NCBI RefSeq assembly: GCF_000243335.1
Contig: NZ_JH597773.1
Span: 827,989 to 891,988, forward strand
Length of the DNA: 64,000 bases
DNA from: Leptonema illini DSM 21528
GTDB lineage: Bacteria; Spirochaetota; Leptospiria; Leptospirales; Leptonemataceae
Reading direction: 5' to 3'
Part shown: positions 35,836 through 45,578 of the stretch, piece by piece
How the letters are laid out: each line of letters starts with the position of its first letter
How positions within the stretch are numbered: position 1 is the first letter of the stretch
Notes under the pieces: generated by a model
Databases searched by the model: none
Told to the model about the DNA's origin: nothing
The model's input: the letters and a program-made list of their open reading frames with translations, nothing else
Translations under genes and position numbers: made by a program

Positions 35836-36657
35836 ATGCTTCGTTCTATTGCCGTCATGGCAGGGGTTCTGCTCTGCCTGCCTTTGCTCTCGCTGCATGC
35901 CCAGGAGAAAAGCGAACAGGATCGCTACCCCACTATCGAGTATCCTCCGGGTTATTATAAAGGCGCCTTTTTCTTCAGCTTTATAGGGGGGCGTTCTATA
36001 GCGCCGAGCGGAAGCTTCATCAGGCATGAAAAGGAATACGATAAAACGCTCGCCTTGCAGATCAGAAACGGAGACTACATAAACCCGCTCAGCGCCGCCA
36101 CATCGAACACCAACCTTCCCTCTTCGTTCGACGCCGAATACACCCCCGGTTACTCCTGGCAGATCGAGCTTGAATATGGCACCTTTTCCTACTTCGGATT
36201 CGGATTCACTGTAAGCCAGTTCTCTATTGAGGCCAAACGACAGGACGTTTTCCTGAGCGGCGCAAGTCCTGCCCTTGTCACGCCTGTACCTTTGAGCACG
36301 ACGCTTTACAACGGCACGTCTGCAATGGGTATGGCGGCCTTCCATCCCATTCAAAAATCCGTCTTTGACCCTTATGTTGTCGTGCGCGCAGGAATGGTCG
36401 GCTATAACGGGCAGGCTCATTCCTCAAGCATTCCTGATCCGAACCGCCTCAGCAACCGCATCCAGAACGGACTCGGCATGGCGACCGGCGCCGGACTTGG
36501 CGTGAATATTCACTTCACGCGCGTCGTCGGCATCAAGGCCGAGGCCTTTTATCACAAGCAGTTCTTGAAATCCGACAACTTCCCGACAAGAACGCTCGAT
36601 ACCTACACGGCGCAGATCGGTGTCGTCGTGAATACGACGAGGCTGTTTCCGAACTGA
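35836..36657 (+). CDS. Outer-membrane beta-barrel protein
   Basis: A 273-residue protein with a Sec signal (MLRSIAVMAGVLLCLPLLSL, cleavage after HAQ near 24). The mature chain has alternating hydrophobic/aromatic strands separated by polar loops, and the last strand ends in Phe-Pro-Asn, close to the usual terminal Phe of barrel proteins. The layout resembles small eight-stranded OmpW/OmpA-type barrels. AGGAG lies 6 bases upstream of the ATG, which fixes the start; the upstream open frame is not used. No ligand can be assigned. Confidence 0.7.
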   Translation: MLRSIAVMAGVLLCLPLLSLHAQEKSEQDRYPTIEYPPGYYKGAFFFSFIGGRSIAPSGSFIRHEKEYDKTLALQIRNGDYINPLSAATSNTNLPSSFDAEYTPGYSWQIELEYGTFSYFGFGFTVSQFSIEAKRQDVFLSGASPALVTPVPLSTTLYNGTSAMGMAAFHPIQKSVFDPYVVVRAGMVGYNGQAHSSSIPDPNRLSNRIQNGLGMATGAGLGVNIHFTRVVGIKAEAFYHKQFLKSDNFPTRTLDTYTAQIGVVVNTTRLFPN

Positions 36658-36669
36658 TCGAGCTTCTAA

Positions 36670-36770
36670 CAGGCTGCTTTTTCAGCAGCCTGCTAAGAAC
36701 ACGCCAGAGAAGCCTTTCATGGTCTTTCTGGCGGAACCTGACCTTTCTGAGCCGGTTTCCAGACCGGCTC
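36670..36770. terminator. Three successive hairpins between convergent genes
   Basis: First: CAGGCTGCT (36670-36678) with AGCAGCCTG (36684-36692), loop TTTTC. Second: CGCCAGA (36702-36708) with TCTGGCG (36727-36733). Third: GAGCCGGT (36749-36756) with ACCGGCTC (36763-36770). They fill the gap between the barrel gene and lysA, and likely end transcripts from both sides. Confidence 0.6.
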
Positions 36771-36775
36771 AGAAC

Positions 36776-38038
36776 TCAAGATAGATCGAGCTCAGCCGAG
36801 ATTAGACCATCAAGCGTTTCGCGGCGGCGAATCAATACAGGTTTGCCGCCTGCAATCATCACCTCGGCCGGCCGAGGTCGGCTGTTATAATTCGACGCCA
36901 TGACGAATCCATAAGCGCCCGTTGTGGCTAACGCGGCGATATCGGATTGCTCAAAATGTGGAAGGTCGCGATCGCGTGCGAGGAAATCCCCCGTCTCGCA
37001 AACGGGGCCAACAAGGTCGCCGCGCCGCAGCGGATTTCGATCACTCACGCGATCTTCTCGGGCAGGCAGGATCTCATGATACGCAGAATAGAGCGCAGGG
37101 CGGATCAGATCGTTCATCGCCGCATCGCATATATAAAACGTTTTCTCTTCGTTCTCTTTTCGAAAGAGGATGGTCGTCAGAAGCGCGCCCGCTGATCCGA
37201 CGATGCTGCGCCCGGGCTCGAATAGAATCGTCGTTTCGGGAAAATCGAGAATAGAAAGGATGCGTCGCACGTACTGCTCGGGCTCGGGCGGCGCCTCGCC
37301 TTTATAGCGAATCCCGAGTCCGCCGCCGGCATCAAGGAAGGGCAGCTTGCCCATCTTTTCAAGAAAGCGTCGCGCAAGTTCCTTGCCGCGCAGGGCAGCC
37401 TCTTCAAAGCCCGATACGTCGGTAAGCTGAGAGCCGATATGATAACCGAAGCCCGATAGCTCGATGCCCGGCAACGTTTGCGCATGGTCGATCATCGCAT
37501 CGAATTCCGTATACGGAATACCGAACTTGTTGGCCTTGAGGCCGGTGGAGATATACGGATGCGTTTTCGCATCGACGTCGGGATTCATACGAAGACTGAC
37601 CGGAGCCCGCTGCCCCGAACGAGCGGCAAGGGCCGAAAGACGGTTGAGCTCCTCGGCCGACTCCACTGAGAAAAGCATGATCTGTGCCTGAAGAGCTGCC
37701 TCGATCTCATCATCCGTTTTTCCCACGCCCGAAAAGACGATCTTTGACGACGGCATGCCGGCCTTCTGGCATCGATAGAGCTCGCCGCCGCTGACGATAT
37801 CGGCGCCGGCACCGAGGCCAGCGAGCAGGCGAAGCACCGACAGGTTGGAGTTTGCCTTTACGGCAAAGCAGATCTGAACTCGACGTCCTGCCGCTCCTCT
37901 GACGTAGGATTCATATCGCTCCTGAATCAGGCGCTCTGAATATACGTAAAGAGGCGTTTTGAACTGCGCTGCAAGCTTCGATACGCTCTGTCCATCGAAG
38001 TGAAGATCGCCGTTCAGGTACTCAAAACCGGGAAGCAT
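36776..38038 (-). CDS. lysA: Diaminopimelate decarboxylase
   Basis: A 420-residue PLP enzyme of the alanine-racemase-like fold III, making L-lysine from meso-diaminopimelate. The PLP lysine is K61 in CFAVKANSN. HIGSQ, the Gly-rich phosphate loop DAGGGLGI, the EPGRS motif, CETGD with the partner-subunit cysteine, and GAYGF near the end are all seen. The frame extends to a TTG at 38116, but the ATG at 38038 matches the usual LysA start. Diaminopimelate is also a wall component, but no other lys/dap gene is adjacent. Confidence 0.94.
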   Translation of the reverse strand: MLPGFEYLNGDLHFDGQSVSKLAAQFKTPLYVYSERLIQERYESYVRGAAGRRVQICFAVKANSNLSVLRLLAGLGAGADIVSGGELYRCQKAGMPSSKIVFSGVGKTDDEIEAALQAQIMLFSVESAEELNRLSALAARSGQRAPVSLRMNPDVDAKTHPYISTGLKANKFGIPYTEFDAMIDHAQTLPGIELSGFGYHIGSQLTDVSGFEEAALRGKELARRFLEKMGKLPFLDAGGGLGIRYKGEAPPEPEQYVRRILSILDFPETTILFEPGRSIVGSAGALLTTILFRKENEEKTFYICDAAMNDLIRPALYSAYHEILPAREDRVSDRNPLRRGDLVGPVCETGDFLARDRDLPHFEQSDIAALATTGAYGFVMASNYNSRPRPAEVMIAGGKPVLIRRRETLDGLISAELDLS

Positions 38039-38121
38039 GGCGGAAGCATTTTTCGAGTCACGACGCCGGGGAAGCCTTTTACGGCTCAAGAGAGCGAAAA
38101 ATCCGTCGATCTTCAAATGAT

Positions 38122-38955
38122 ATGAGACGGATTGCGATCAGCCTGATTCTGCTTTCAGGATCCCTCCAGGCACAGAACGGACATAACTTCTTCTTCTCAA
38201 AAGAGGCGAAAGAAGACGAGAAACAGGTGCTTGAAGCTACCTTTCCCGAAAGCTCTTCTGTCAGTGAAGAGGAGGCCACCTGGCCTGAAAGCGATATCTC
38301 GCCCGACTTTCCCGAGCTTCAGATCTTCGACCGGCTTGATCCTGAAAAATCCATGGAAGGCGTAAAAAAGGCCCGCCTGCTTTATCTCGAATCGGTAAAG
38401 GCGATCAAAGAAGGCGAGCATGAGGCGAAGGCCCTTGAAGAGAAGATCAACGCCCTTCCCGTCCAGCATGAGTGGCAGCGGCGCGAACGCGAGCAGAGCC
38501 TGGCCCGACAGCAATCCCTTGCACGGTTGCGAGCCCGCCGAAAGGCCATCGGATTCACGGTAAAGGCCCTCGAAGCGCTCGATAAAGTGAAGAACCCCGG
38601 CATCATGGCCTCTTCTTTTTATAAAGATCTCAAGGCGAAGACGATCCGCCAGTATGTGCGCTTGCAGCTCTCAACGGGTAACATCTCAGGCGTCATTGAG
38701 ATGATCCATGCCTACTTCGAGCTTAAAGAAAGCCATAAACAGGAATCCGAGCCTTACAGAGTTCTGGCCATCGTCTATCGCAAGCTCGAACTGATGGCAC
38801 AGCAGATGAAGGCCGAAAAGGAATTCAACGAATACAAACGCCTCAAGAACGAGAATCTTCTTAAATTCACCGAGATGGCCTACGGCAAAGACTCGAACGA
38901 GTACGACTATATTCGCGACCAGATCCGGCGCGACATCATGGAACGTCTGCCCTGA
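38122..38955 (+). CDS. Secreted helical coiled protein, leptospiral type
   Basis: A 277-residue protein with a short Sec signal (cleavage near LQAQ, residue 18). The mature part is nearly all helical and highly charged, with long Glu/Lys/Arg helices and no cysteine. An acidic linker (about 43-62) precedes the helical body. The build (small periplasmic all-helical protein of about 280 residues) resembles the flagellar-coiling sheath proteins FcpA/FcpB of Leptospira, but I cannot confirm this from sequence alone. A TPR-like helix pair near 190-235 is another reading. It starts 83 bases from the divergent lysA start and ends exactly against the chemotaxis-receptor stop. Confidence 0.7.
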   Translation: MRRIAISLILLSGSLQAQNGHNFFFSKEAKEDEKQVLEATFPESSSVSEEEATWPESDISPDFPELQIFDRLDPEKSMEGVKKARLLYLESVKAIKEGEHEAKALEEKINALPVQHEWQRREREQSLARQQSLARLRARRKAIGFTVKALEALDKVKNPGIMASSFYKDLKAKTIRQYVRLQLSTGNISGVIEMIHAYFELKESHKQESEPYRVLAIVYRKLELMAQQMKAEKEFNEYKRLKNENLLKFTEMAYGKDSNEYDYIRDQIRRDIMERLP

Positions 38956-40656
38956 TCAGGCCGCACCCGCTCTGAAGAACGATATCTTGCGATTGAGCTG
39001 CTCGGCCATAGCGGCGATCTCTTTCGCACTGAGAGCGATCTCGCCCGCCCCGCTTGAAATAAGTCCGGAGGTCGAGGCGATCGAACTCACCGTTCGCGCG
39101 ATCTCGTTCACGGCCATACGCTGTTGCTGCATCGACTCCGTGATCTCTTCGGCCTGACGGCGCACAAGGCCGGCCTCCTGACCGAATAGCTGCACGGATT
39201 GTTTCTGCTGCGACGAAGAATGACGCAGCTCGTCCATCATTTCAACGATTGCATTCATGTTCGAAACGATACGGCGCACAACATCCGAGGTCTGCTCGAC
39301 GTTCTTCAATCCTGAATCAATCTCTGCCTGGTTACCCGAGATCAGGCCGTCGATGTTTTTGATGCTTACCGCCGTCTGCTCGGCAAGCCTCGATATCTGA
39401 TCGGCGACGACGGCAAAGCCGCGGCCTGCATCGCCGGCTCGCGCCGCTTCGATCGCGGCGTTCAGCGAAAGCAGGTTGATCTGATCAGAGATGCCGTTGA
39501 TGATCTCGACGATTTCAAGCATCTGACCCGAGCTGCTTCCTATACGGCGCATACCGTCCGTCATACTTGCAAGGGACTGTTCGCCGAGCGACGTATGCGA
39601 TTGAATCTCGTCGACGGCCGACTGATTCTTTTCCACACGCCCCGCTGCCTCTTGAAGAATATGTAACAGCGCCGACGTGCCTTTATCGAGCCTCTGAATG
39701 CGCTCCGTCTGCTCCGCCGCCGACGATACGACCATATCCATACCGGCCGATATCTCTTCTGTCGTCGCCGATATCTCTTCCGTCGAGCCGGCCTGCGATT
39801 GCGCTTGATCGCTGAAGTTTTCAGACGCTGCGGTTAACTGCTCCGATGATGCGGCAAGCCGTGAGGCGATCATCTGAGCGTCCGAGATGACGGCGCGCAC
39901 GTTTTCGATCAACCCGCTCAACGCCTGAAACATCTGAGCAAATTCGTCTTTGCGATTCAGCGGAATCTGAACAAGCAGGTTCCCGGCGGCCAGCTCATCG
40001 GTAATGCGAGCAGCGTCGCGAATCGGATCTCTGATAGCGCGAATCAAATAGAGCGAGAGCCCGGCCATAAAAAGAAAGATCAGGAATGCAAATCCCGCGG
40101 CCGACCACCAGATCACTTCGATGCCGTGCATGGCGCGACTGTATTCTTCTTCAGAAGAAGTGAGATTCGCCTCGGTGAGCTGATCCATCGAGCCGCGCAT
40201 CGCTGCGAATTCTTTTGCGTAGGCTCCGTGATAGAGGGAGCGAGCCTCGTCGAAATCGTCCCGCTTCATCAGGGCCAGCAGACGGTCCGTCGACTGTGAC
40301 CATGCCGGATAGGTTTCGGCGAAGACCTGAAACGGCGGGATGTCGGGCTGACCGGCCTCATGCCAGAGGGCGGCGAATTTATCAAAGCGTTCTTTAACCT
40401 GAAGGCGGTTCTCATGGATCTCTTTTTCGAATCCCGATAGGTCGCGAGCATCCAGCGCCTGACTGACGGCCAGCGAAGACTGATAGGCGTCACGATCGGC
40501 CTCGATCAGATAATCGACGCTCCAGAGGCGCAGGCGATAAATACTATCGAGATCCCCTCGCACCAGGAACAGGGCGACAAAGAAGAGCGAGAAGCCGACT
40601 ACGATGGCAATGGCCACCGAAACGACTGAGAGGATGAGGCGAGTTCCGATCTTCAT
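38956..40656 (-). CDS. Methyl-accepting chemotaxis protein
   Basis: A 566-residue receptor. A first membrane helix (about 8-32) is followed by a periplasmic four-helix-bundle sensor (to about 185), a second membrane helix (about 186-206) and HAMP (about 207-262). The cytoplasmic coiled coil has the conserved tip [18 protein letters not shown], where CheA and CheW bind. Gln/Glu-rich methylation helices flank the tip. GGAG lies 7 bases before the ATG. No che genes are adjacent. The ligand is unknown. Confidence 0.95.
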   Translation of the reverse strand: MKIGTRLILSVVSVAIAIVVGFSLFFVALFLVRGDLDSIYRLRLWSVDYLIEADRDAYQSSLAVSQALDARDLSGFEKEIHENRLQVKERFDKFAALWHEAGQPDIPPFQVFAETYPAWSQSTDRLLALMKRDDFDEARSLYHGAYAKEFAAMRGSMDQLTEANLTSSEEEYSRAMHGIEVIWWSAAGFAFLIFLFMAGLSLYLIRAIRDPIRDAARITDELAAGNLLVQIPLNRKDEFAQMFQALSGLIENVRAVISDAQMIASRLAASSEQLTAASENFSDQAQSQAGSTEEISATTEEISAGMDMVVSSAAEQTERIQRLDKGTSALLHILQEAAGRVEKNQSAVDEIQSHTSLGEQSLASMTDGMRRIGSSSGQMLEIVEIINGISDQINLLSLNAAIEAARAGDAGRGFAVVADQISRLAEQTAVSIKNIDGLISGNQAEIDSGLKNVEQTSDVVRRIVSNMNAIVEMMDELRHSSSQQKQSVQLFGQEAGLVRRQAEEITESMQQQRMAVNEIARTVSSIASTSGLISSGAGEIALSAKEIAAMAEQLNRKISFFRAGAA

Positions 40657-40736
40657 TTTTATCTCCGCTGGACTTTCTGTTTATACGGCGATCACTGGAT
40701 CGGCCGCTTTTCAGAAGACGCAGGCGGGCAGAAGAA

Positions 40737-41363
40737 TCAAGAGTTTTTCTTTCGGAATTCGCGCACCATCATCTGCGTGATGCCGGGCAGATCCTTGATC
40801 TGCTCTCTGTATTCTTGCTTCTCCTGCGACACGCTGAACGAAAGACAGCTGTTGCGCACGTTTCTATCCTTCATCCACCAGTGCCGGCCGAGCTCGATAC
40901 GATCGTTCAGAGAACGCTCCCCCACATGCATGCGGTATTCGTCCATGTCGGCGGGGAAATTCCGGTCTTTTAAATAGAAGCCATAGGCGGAGTTGAAGTT
41001 GCGCACCGCATGTTCGAGCATCTCATTCAGATGCAGGCATCCTTCGGGCCTGGCAAACGGGTATTTACCGATCAGGCCTCGTTCGCTCATATCCTCACCG
41101 ATCAGGTAACGATAGGTAGCGACGGCAAGAGGGCAGCTGCTGTAGGGGACTCTATTCTCTTCTACGTCGACATCCTCGATCTTGCGGGTTTGCAGATTCA
41201 CCCTGAGAAAAAGGGCCATATCGTGATACGTATCAAGCAGCCGGGACTCAACGATGGCGTACGAAGGGCTTTGATCGGGGAACCAGAAAACGCGAGTCTC
41301 GTAGCGGCGCTCAAATCCGGCCAGCCGATGCCGGATCGCCTCTTTCATATCAGATAAAGCCAT
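40737..41363 (-). CDS. DUF2889 family protein
   Basis: A 208-residue cytoplasmic protein. The middle matches DUF2889: a lead segment on a DT-x-DM-type strand (LLDTYHDMALFLRV), a PYSSCPLAVATYRYL segment, and CLHLNEMLEHAVRNF, with conserved Cys, Pro and His. Members are widespread but of unknown function. The C-terminal 60 residues are charged and extend beyond the usual domain. On the minus strand, 230 bases from the divergent cysK. Confidence 0.75.
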   Translation of the reverse strand: MALSDMKEAIRHRLAGFERRYETRVFWFPDQSPSYAIVESRLLDTYHDMALFLRVNLQTRKIEDVDVEENRVPYSSCPLAVATYRYLIGEDMSERGLIGKYPFARPEGCLHLNEMLEHAVRNFNSAYGFYLKDRNFPADMDEYRMHVGERSLNDRIELGRHWWMKDRNVRNSCLSFSVSQEKQEYREQIKDLPGITQMMVREFRKKNS

Positions 41364-41541
41364 GACTGTTTTTTTCCCGGATGCTTATTCAGGAAAGCAA
41401 AATTGACAGAGGAGTCAACAAGCCCCGAACTCAGTTCACTGTTACAACATGGTTCCTTTGATGCTTACCTTGCATTTCTGTTTCCATGTCCGCAAAATGA
41501 GAAAAAAATACGTCAAAACAGACATTCGGGCAGAAAAAGAG

Positions 41542-41570
41542 TTGATTAATCCGCCCTATTCCTATATGTT
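41542..41570 (+). promoter_or_regulatory. Candidate promoter of cysK
   Basis: TTGATT (41542-41547) and TATGTT (41565-41570) are 17 bases apart, each matching 4/6 of consensus. The cysK ATG follows 23 bases later with GGAGG at 41583-41587. Further upstream, TTGAC (41403-41407) and GTCAA (41414-41418) form a short inverted repeat that could be a regulator site. No other gene is seen in the 41364-41593 gap. Confidence 0.3.
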
Positions 41571-41593
41571 TACTATGAAATCGGGAGGACACC

Positions 41594-42586
41594 ATGCAGG
41601 TTTACCAGGATAATTCATACACGATCGGAAAAACACCACTGGTCCGTATTAACAGGATCACCGACGGAGCGTATGCTACCGTCTACGCAAAGATTGAAGG
41701 ACGCAATCCGGCCTACTCTGTAAAATGCCGCATCGGCGCTGCCATGATCTGGGATGCCGAAAAGAGCGGCAAACTGAAAAAGGGAATGGAAATCGTCGAG
41801 CCGACGTCGGGCAACACAGGCATCGCCCTCGCCTTTGTCGCCGCCGCTCGCGGATACCGCCTGACTCTGACCATGCCCGAAAGCATGTCGCTCGAGCGTC
41901 GTAAGATTCTCAAGGCGCTGGGTGCGAATCTCGTACTGACCGAGGCGGCAAAAGGCATGAAAGGCGCCATCGAGAAGGCGCGTGAGATCGCCGAATCCGA
42001 TACGTCGAAATACTTCATGCCGCAGCAGTTTGAAAATCCGGCCAACCCGGCCATTCACGAAGAGACGACCGGCCCTGAGATCTGGAACGATACGGATGGC
42101 TCGATCGACATCTTCATCAGCGGCGTCGGAACAGGCGGAACGCTGACCGGAGTTTCGCGCTACATCAAGAATCAGAAAGGCAAGAAGATCACGACGGTTG
42201 CCGTTGAGCCGGTTCACTCGCCTGTCATCAGCCAGACTCGCGCAGGCGAGGCCGTAGCTCCGGGACCGCATAAAATCCAGGGCATCGGCGCAGGCTTTGT
42301 TCCCAAAAACCTCGATATCAGCCTTGTTGATGAAGTGGAGCAGGTAACGAACGACGAAGCGATTGAGATGGCACGACGTCTGGGCCGCGAAGAGGGCATC
42401 CTCGGCGGTATCTCCTGCGGTGCGGCTATGGTCGGCGCTCTGAATCAGGCAAAGAAGCCCGAGAACGACGGAAAGGTCATCGTCGTTGTGTTCCCCGATG
42501 CTGCGGAGCGTTATCTGTCCACGGCGCTGTTCGACGGCATGTTCAACGAGGTTGAGGCCGCTAAGGCAGGCGACTCCGTCCTCTGA
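41594..42586 (+). CDS. cysK: O-acetylserine sulfhydrylase (cysteine synthase)
   Basis: A 330-residue PLP enzyme making L-cysteine from O-acetylserine and sulfide. K44 in [11 protein letters not shown] is the PLP lysine, TSGNTG is the substrate loop, GTGGTLTG binds the phosphate, and GGISCGAA is near the C-terminus. Length matches the family. A strong GGAGG lies 6 bases before the ATG, and a classic terminator follows. The cytoplasmic role is standard sulfur assimilation. No cysE is adjacent. Confidence 0.95.
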   Translation: MQVYQDNSYTIGKTPLVRINRITDGAYATVYAKIEGRNPAYSVKCRIGAAMIWDAEKSGKLKKGMEIVEPTSGNTGIALAFVAAARGYRLTLTMPESMSLERRKILKALGANLVLTEAAKGMKGAIEKAREIAESDTSKYFMPQQFENPANPAIHEETTGPEIWNDTDGSIDIFISGVGTGGTLTGVSRYIKNQKGKKITTVAVEPVHSPVISQTRAGEAVAPGPHKIQGIGAGFVPKNLDISLVDEVEQVTNDEAIEMARRLGREEGILGGISCGAAMVGALNQAKKPENDGKVIVVVFPDAAERYLSTALFDGMFNEVEAAKAGDSVL

Positions 42587-42611
42587 GGACTTGCTCGAAC
42601 ACCGAAAAACG

Positions 42612-42643
42612 AAAGAGCCGGGTCATCCGGCTCTTTCTGCTTT
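42612..42643 (+). terminator. Strong terminator after cysK
   Basis: AAAGAGCCGG (42612-42621) pairs with CCGGCTCTTT (42627-42636): ten perfect pairs around GTCAT, followed by a T-rich stretch. Confidence 0.8.
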
Positions 42644-42675
42644 ACAGCATTGCGCAATGACCGATCATCGAGTCC

Positions 42676-43494
42676 ATGTCTGCAGTCGTTTTTTCACCGA
42701 TTGAGGTATCGGAACGCCTGCGCGAATACCGCCCCCGCCTCGAAGCAAACTGGAATGAGCTTCTTTCCGGACTTCCCGAGATGACCCGTCAGCAGTACAG
42801 GGCCGCTTTGAAGCAGGAACGCGATCCGGCGCGACAGCTGCTCTTTCTCTATTTCCTTTATTGCGGCGCCATAGAGGCCGAAATCCAGTCCCGCGGCAAT
42901 ACCTACTTTCACATGGGACTGCCTCTTGATGCCGATCGAATCCCCCTGCTTGACACGATTGACTCGGGGCCCGGCGATTTTCAGTGCCTGATGCGTCTGC
43001 ACCGCGGTAGCGTCGATGCGGTCCGGCCGATCTTCCAGAATGAGATCCTGCCGCTTGCACGGCGCATCCTGCTCTATGACACAAGCATTCCCGGGCGGAA
43101 CTGGATCGACTATCTGCACATTCTCGAATCGTTTGTAGCACGACGCACTCGCAAGCTGCTTGCGGAGGGTCAGCCCGTAACCTTCACGCATTTTCGCTTT
43201 CAGAATCTGAATCACTACTTCGGCCTGCTTGGCGAGGCCGGAGCCAGCGAGATGATCCATAACATCGAACTGACGATTCGCTCGAGGCTTCCTGAGGGCG
43301 ATCTTTCCATTGTGCTCTCACCCCACTCTTATATCGTTCTTTCGCCAGGACGTGAGCATGAAGAGGTCTATCAGCGCTTTCAAGCCATCTACTTCGAGAT
43401 TAAGTCTCTGATTCTCGACTATGCCATCCTCATCCATACGGTCCATGATCCGGACTTCTCGCTTTTCGACGTTTTTCGCGAACTGAAAATATGA
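42676..43494 (+). CDS. Uncharacterised protein with possible degenerate GGDEF-like C-terminal domain
   Basis: A 272-residue cytoplasmic protein. The first 170 residues are helical with no known motif. The rest reads like a GGDEF fold that has lost its catalytic loop: FRFQNLNHYFGLLGEAGASEMI resembles the start (FdxxNxxxGxxxGDxxL) and SIVLSPHSYIVLSPG sits where the R-x-GGDEF strand should be, with no GGEEF residues. If so, it would be a receptor or scaffold rather than a cyclase. It lies 35 bases before argH on the same strand. The ATG at 42676 has no strong ribosome site. Confidence 0.6.
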   Translation: MSAVVFSPIEVSERLREYRPRLEANWNELLSGLPEMTRQQYRAALKQERDPARQLLFLYFLYCGAIEAEIQSRGNTYFHMGLPLDADRIPLLDTIDSGPGDFQCLMRLHRGSVDAVRPIFQNEILPLARRILLYDTSIPGRNWIDYLHILESFVARRTRKLLAEGQPVTFTHFRFQNLNHYFGLLGEAGASEMIHNIELTIRSRLPEGDLSIVLSPHSYIVLSPGREHEEVYQRFQAIYFEIKSLILDYAILIHTVHDPDFSLFDVFRELKI

Positions 43495-43528
43495 TTCTCC
43501 GGCTGAGTGCTCTGCATAACGTGGAGCT

Positions 43529-44956
43529 GTGAGCGGACAACTCTGGCAGGGCAGATCCACAGGCCATGTGGAAGATATTATGATTCGCATGGGCGAATCG
43601 ATCAGCCTCGATATCGAACTCTACGGCGAAGATCTAAAAGGATCGGCGGAGCATGCGCGCATGCTTGCTCGATGCGGCATCATCAGCGAAGCCGATCTGA
43701 CGGCCATCATAGACGGACTGCGCACGATACGAAAAGAGATCGAAGCAGGTCAGATGCCGCTGCGGCCCGAGCTTGAAGACATTCATACTCATATTGAAAC
43801 GCGGTTAAAAGAACTGATCGGCGAGCCCGCCGGCAGGCTTCATACAGCCCGTTCGCGAAACGATCAGGTGGCCGTTGACACGCATCTTTTCGTCAAGAGA
43901 CGAAGCGCCGAACTGCGCTCCGCTCTGATCGATCTCTGTGATGCCCTGCTTGATCAGGCCCGCAAGAACGTCGACGTCATCATCCCCTCTTACACGCATA
44001 TGCAGGTGGCGCAGCCCGTTCGCTTCGCGCATCATCTGCTCGCCTATTTCTGGATGTTCCTGCGCGATGCGGATCGTTACGCACAGGCACATCATGGAGC
44101 CGATAGCATGCCCCTGGGCAGCGGCGCGGCAACGGGCGTGAATTACGCTACCGATCGCGAGTTTTTACAGGCGGCGCTCGGCTTCGAACGTATGTATGAA
44201 AACTCGATGGATGCCGTATCAAGTCGGGATCATATTCTCGATTATCTGTATGCCGGCTCGGTCTTCTCGGTGCATGCCTCGCGTCTGGCCGAAGAGATCA
44301 TTCTTTTTACGGGCGTGGAGTTCGGCTTTCTCGAACTGCCGGACGCCCTCACAACGGGATCGAGCATCATGCCACAGAAGAAGAATCCCGATCTTGCCGA
44401 GCTGACTCGCGGTAAAGCCGGTCGCGTCTCTTCTCTCCTGATGCAGCTTCTGATGACGGTAAAAGGCCTGCCTCTTACGTATAACCGTGATTTGCAGGAG
44501 GATCGATTCTCACTTCTCGATTCTGCCCGTCAGTGCAGTATGATCGTCGACGCTCTAACGGCGATGGTCTCACAGTTCGTCGTGCGTCCCGAACGCATTC
44601 GCAGATCGCTGGCGCAGGGTTATGCGACGGCTACCGACCTCGCGGACGCTCTCGTTTCAAACAAGGGCATACCTTTCAGGGAGGCGCATCACATTGCCGG
44701 GCGCCTGGTCGCCATATGCGCCGAAAAAGGAGTCTCACTTGAAGAGGCATCGGTCGATCTACGTTCCTCGGTTCATGAGGCGCTTGCAGATGACAATTTC
44801 TACACAGAGGCCGTCCGCGAAGAGACAAGCGTTGAGCGGAAAGTCAGTCAAGGCGGTACTGCCCGTCATCGAGTGATCGAGCAACTTGATCGCGCCGCCG
44901 CAGAACTGGAGAAGCGAAAGGCGATCACGGTGTCGGCACCGTCGCTTGATTTCTGA
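43529..44956 (+). CDS. argH: Argininosuccinate lyase
   Basis: A 475-residue member of the fumarase/aspartase superfamily that splits argininosuccinate into arginine and fumarate. Family marks are HTARSRNDQVA (about 106-116), the TH-containing YTHMQVAQPV segment, and the signature GSSIMPQKKNPD (about 279-290) with the catalytic serine. The start is a GTG at 43529; GGAG lies very close before it. It is followed 13 bases later by a helical protein gene. Confidence 0.95.
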   Translation: MSGQLWQGRSTGHVEDIMIRMGESISLDIELYGEDLKGSAEHARMLARCGIISEADLTAIIDGLRTIRKEIEAGQMPLRPELEDIHTHIETRLKELIGEPAGRLHTARSRNDQVAVDTHLFVKRRSAELRSALIDLCDALLDQARKNVDVIIPSYTHMQVAQPVRFAHHLLAYFWMFLRDADRYAQAHHGADSMPLGSGAATGVNYATDREFLQAALGFERMYENSMDAVSSRDHILDYLYAGSVFSVHASRLAEEIILFTGVEFGFLELPDALTTGSSIMPQKKNPDLAELTRGKAGRVSSLLMQLLMTVKGLPLTYNRDLQEDRFSLLDSARQCSMIVDALTAMVSQFVVRPERIRRSLAQGYATATDLADALVSNKGIPFREAHHIAGRLVAICAEKGVSLEEASVDLRSSVHEALADDNFYTEAVREETSVERKVSQGGTARHRVIEQLDRAAAELEKRKAITVSAPSLDF

Positions 44957-44969
44957 TCAGGAACCGACG

Positions 44970-45578
44970 ATGCAAAAAGAAATCGTTCAGGCCTACGTCG
45001 AGCTTTTGCATCAGATCATCCTGGCCGGCGATACGGCCGATCTTCCCGCTATTCTGAATCAGCTTGATGGCCTGAAAGACGGAACCGATGCCATGCTCGG
45101 TTCCTTTCAGAAAAAAGGCACCGAGATGCCCGCTTACTGGATATCGTACCTGCGCGTCGTGAAGTTCGCTCAGAACTACAGAGCTTCTTATATGCGGAAC
45201 TACGATTTCTATATTCGCCTCTACGATCATTTGCGAGGCCTGCCTTCGCGAAACACCGATCAGGAACGTATGGTTCAGGAAATCGGCGAAACGCTGTATG
45301 CCATGGATGATCTATCGGGCAGGTTGGATCGGGCCGTTGCAGGGCTTGTCGAGGCACTGCGCAGCGGGATTCTCGAGAACCATAACATCGTCACTGAATC
45401 GAGAGATCGCATTCTGGCCTCGAAAGTGGCGCAGAAGGCGATTCGATGGCTGGATGATCCCTATCACGAACTGACGGCCGTGACGACCGAGATCATCGCC
45501 TCTCTTGAACATGAGCACTCTCTCTACAGATTGAGCCGCCTCATGGCTCCGCCTGAGATTCAGGACGCTGACAGTTAA
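44970..45578 (+). CDS. Helical hypothetical protein downstream of argH
   Basis: A 202-residue all-alpha protein with no signal peptide, membrane segment or cysteine. I do not recognise a family. AGGA lies about 9 bases before the ATG at 44970, and the gene begins 13 bases after argH, so it is probably in the same transcript. Its stop TAA overlaps the convergent pcnB-like stop within TTAA. Confidence 0.6.
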   Translation: MQKEIVQAYVELLHQIILAGDTADLPAILNQLDGLKDGTDAMLGSFQKKGTEMPAYWISYLRVVKFAQNYRASYMRNYDFYIRLYDHLRGLPSRNTDQERMVQEIGETLYAMDDLSGRLDRAVAGLVEALRSGILENHNIVTESRDRILASKVAQKAIRWLDDPYHELTAVTTEIIASLEHEHSLYRLSRLMAPPEIQDADS

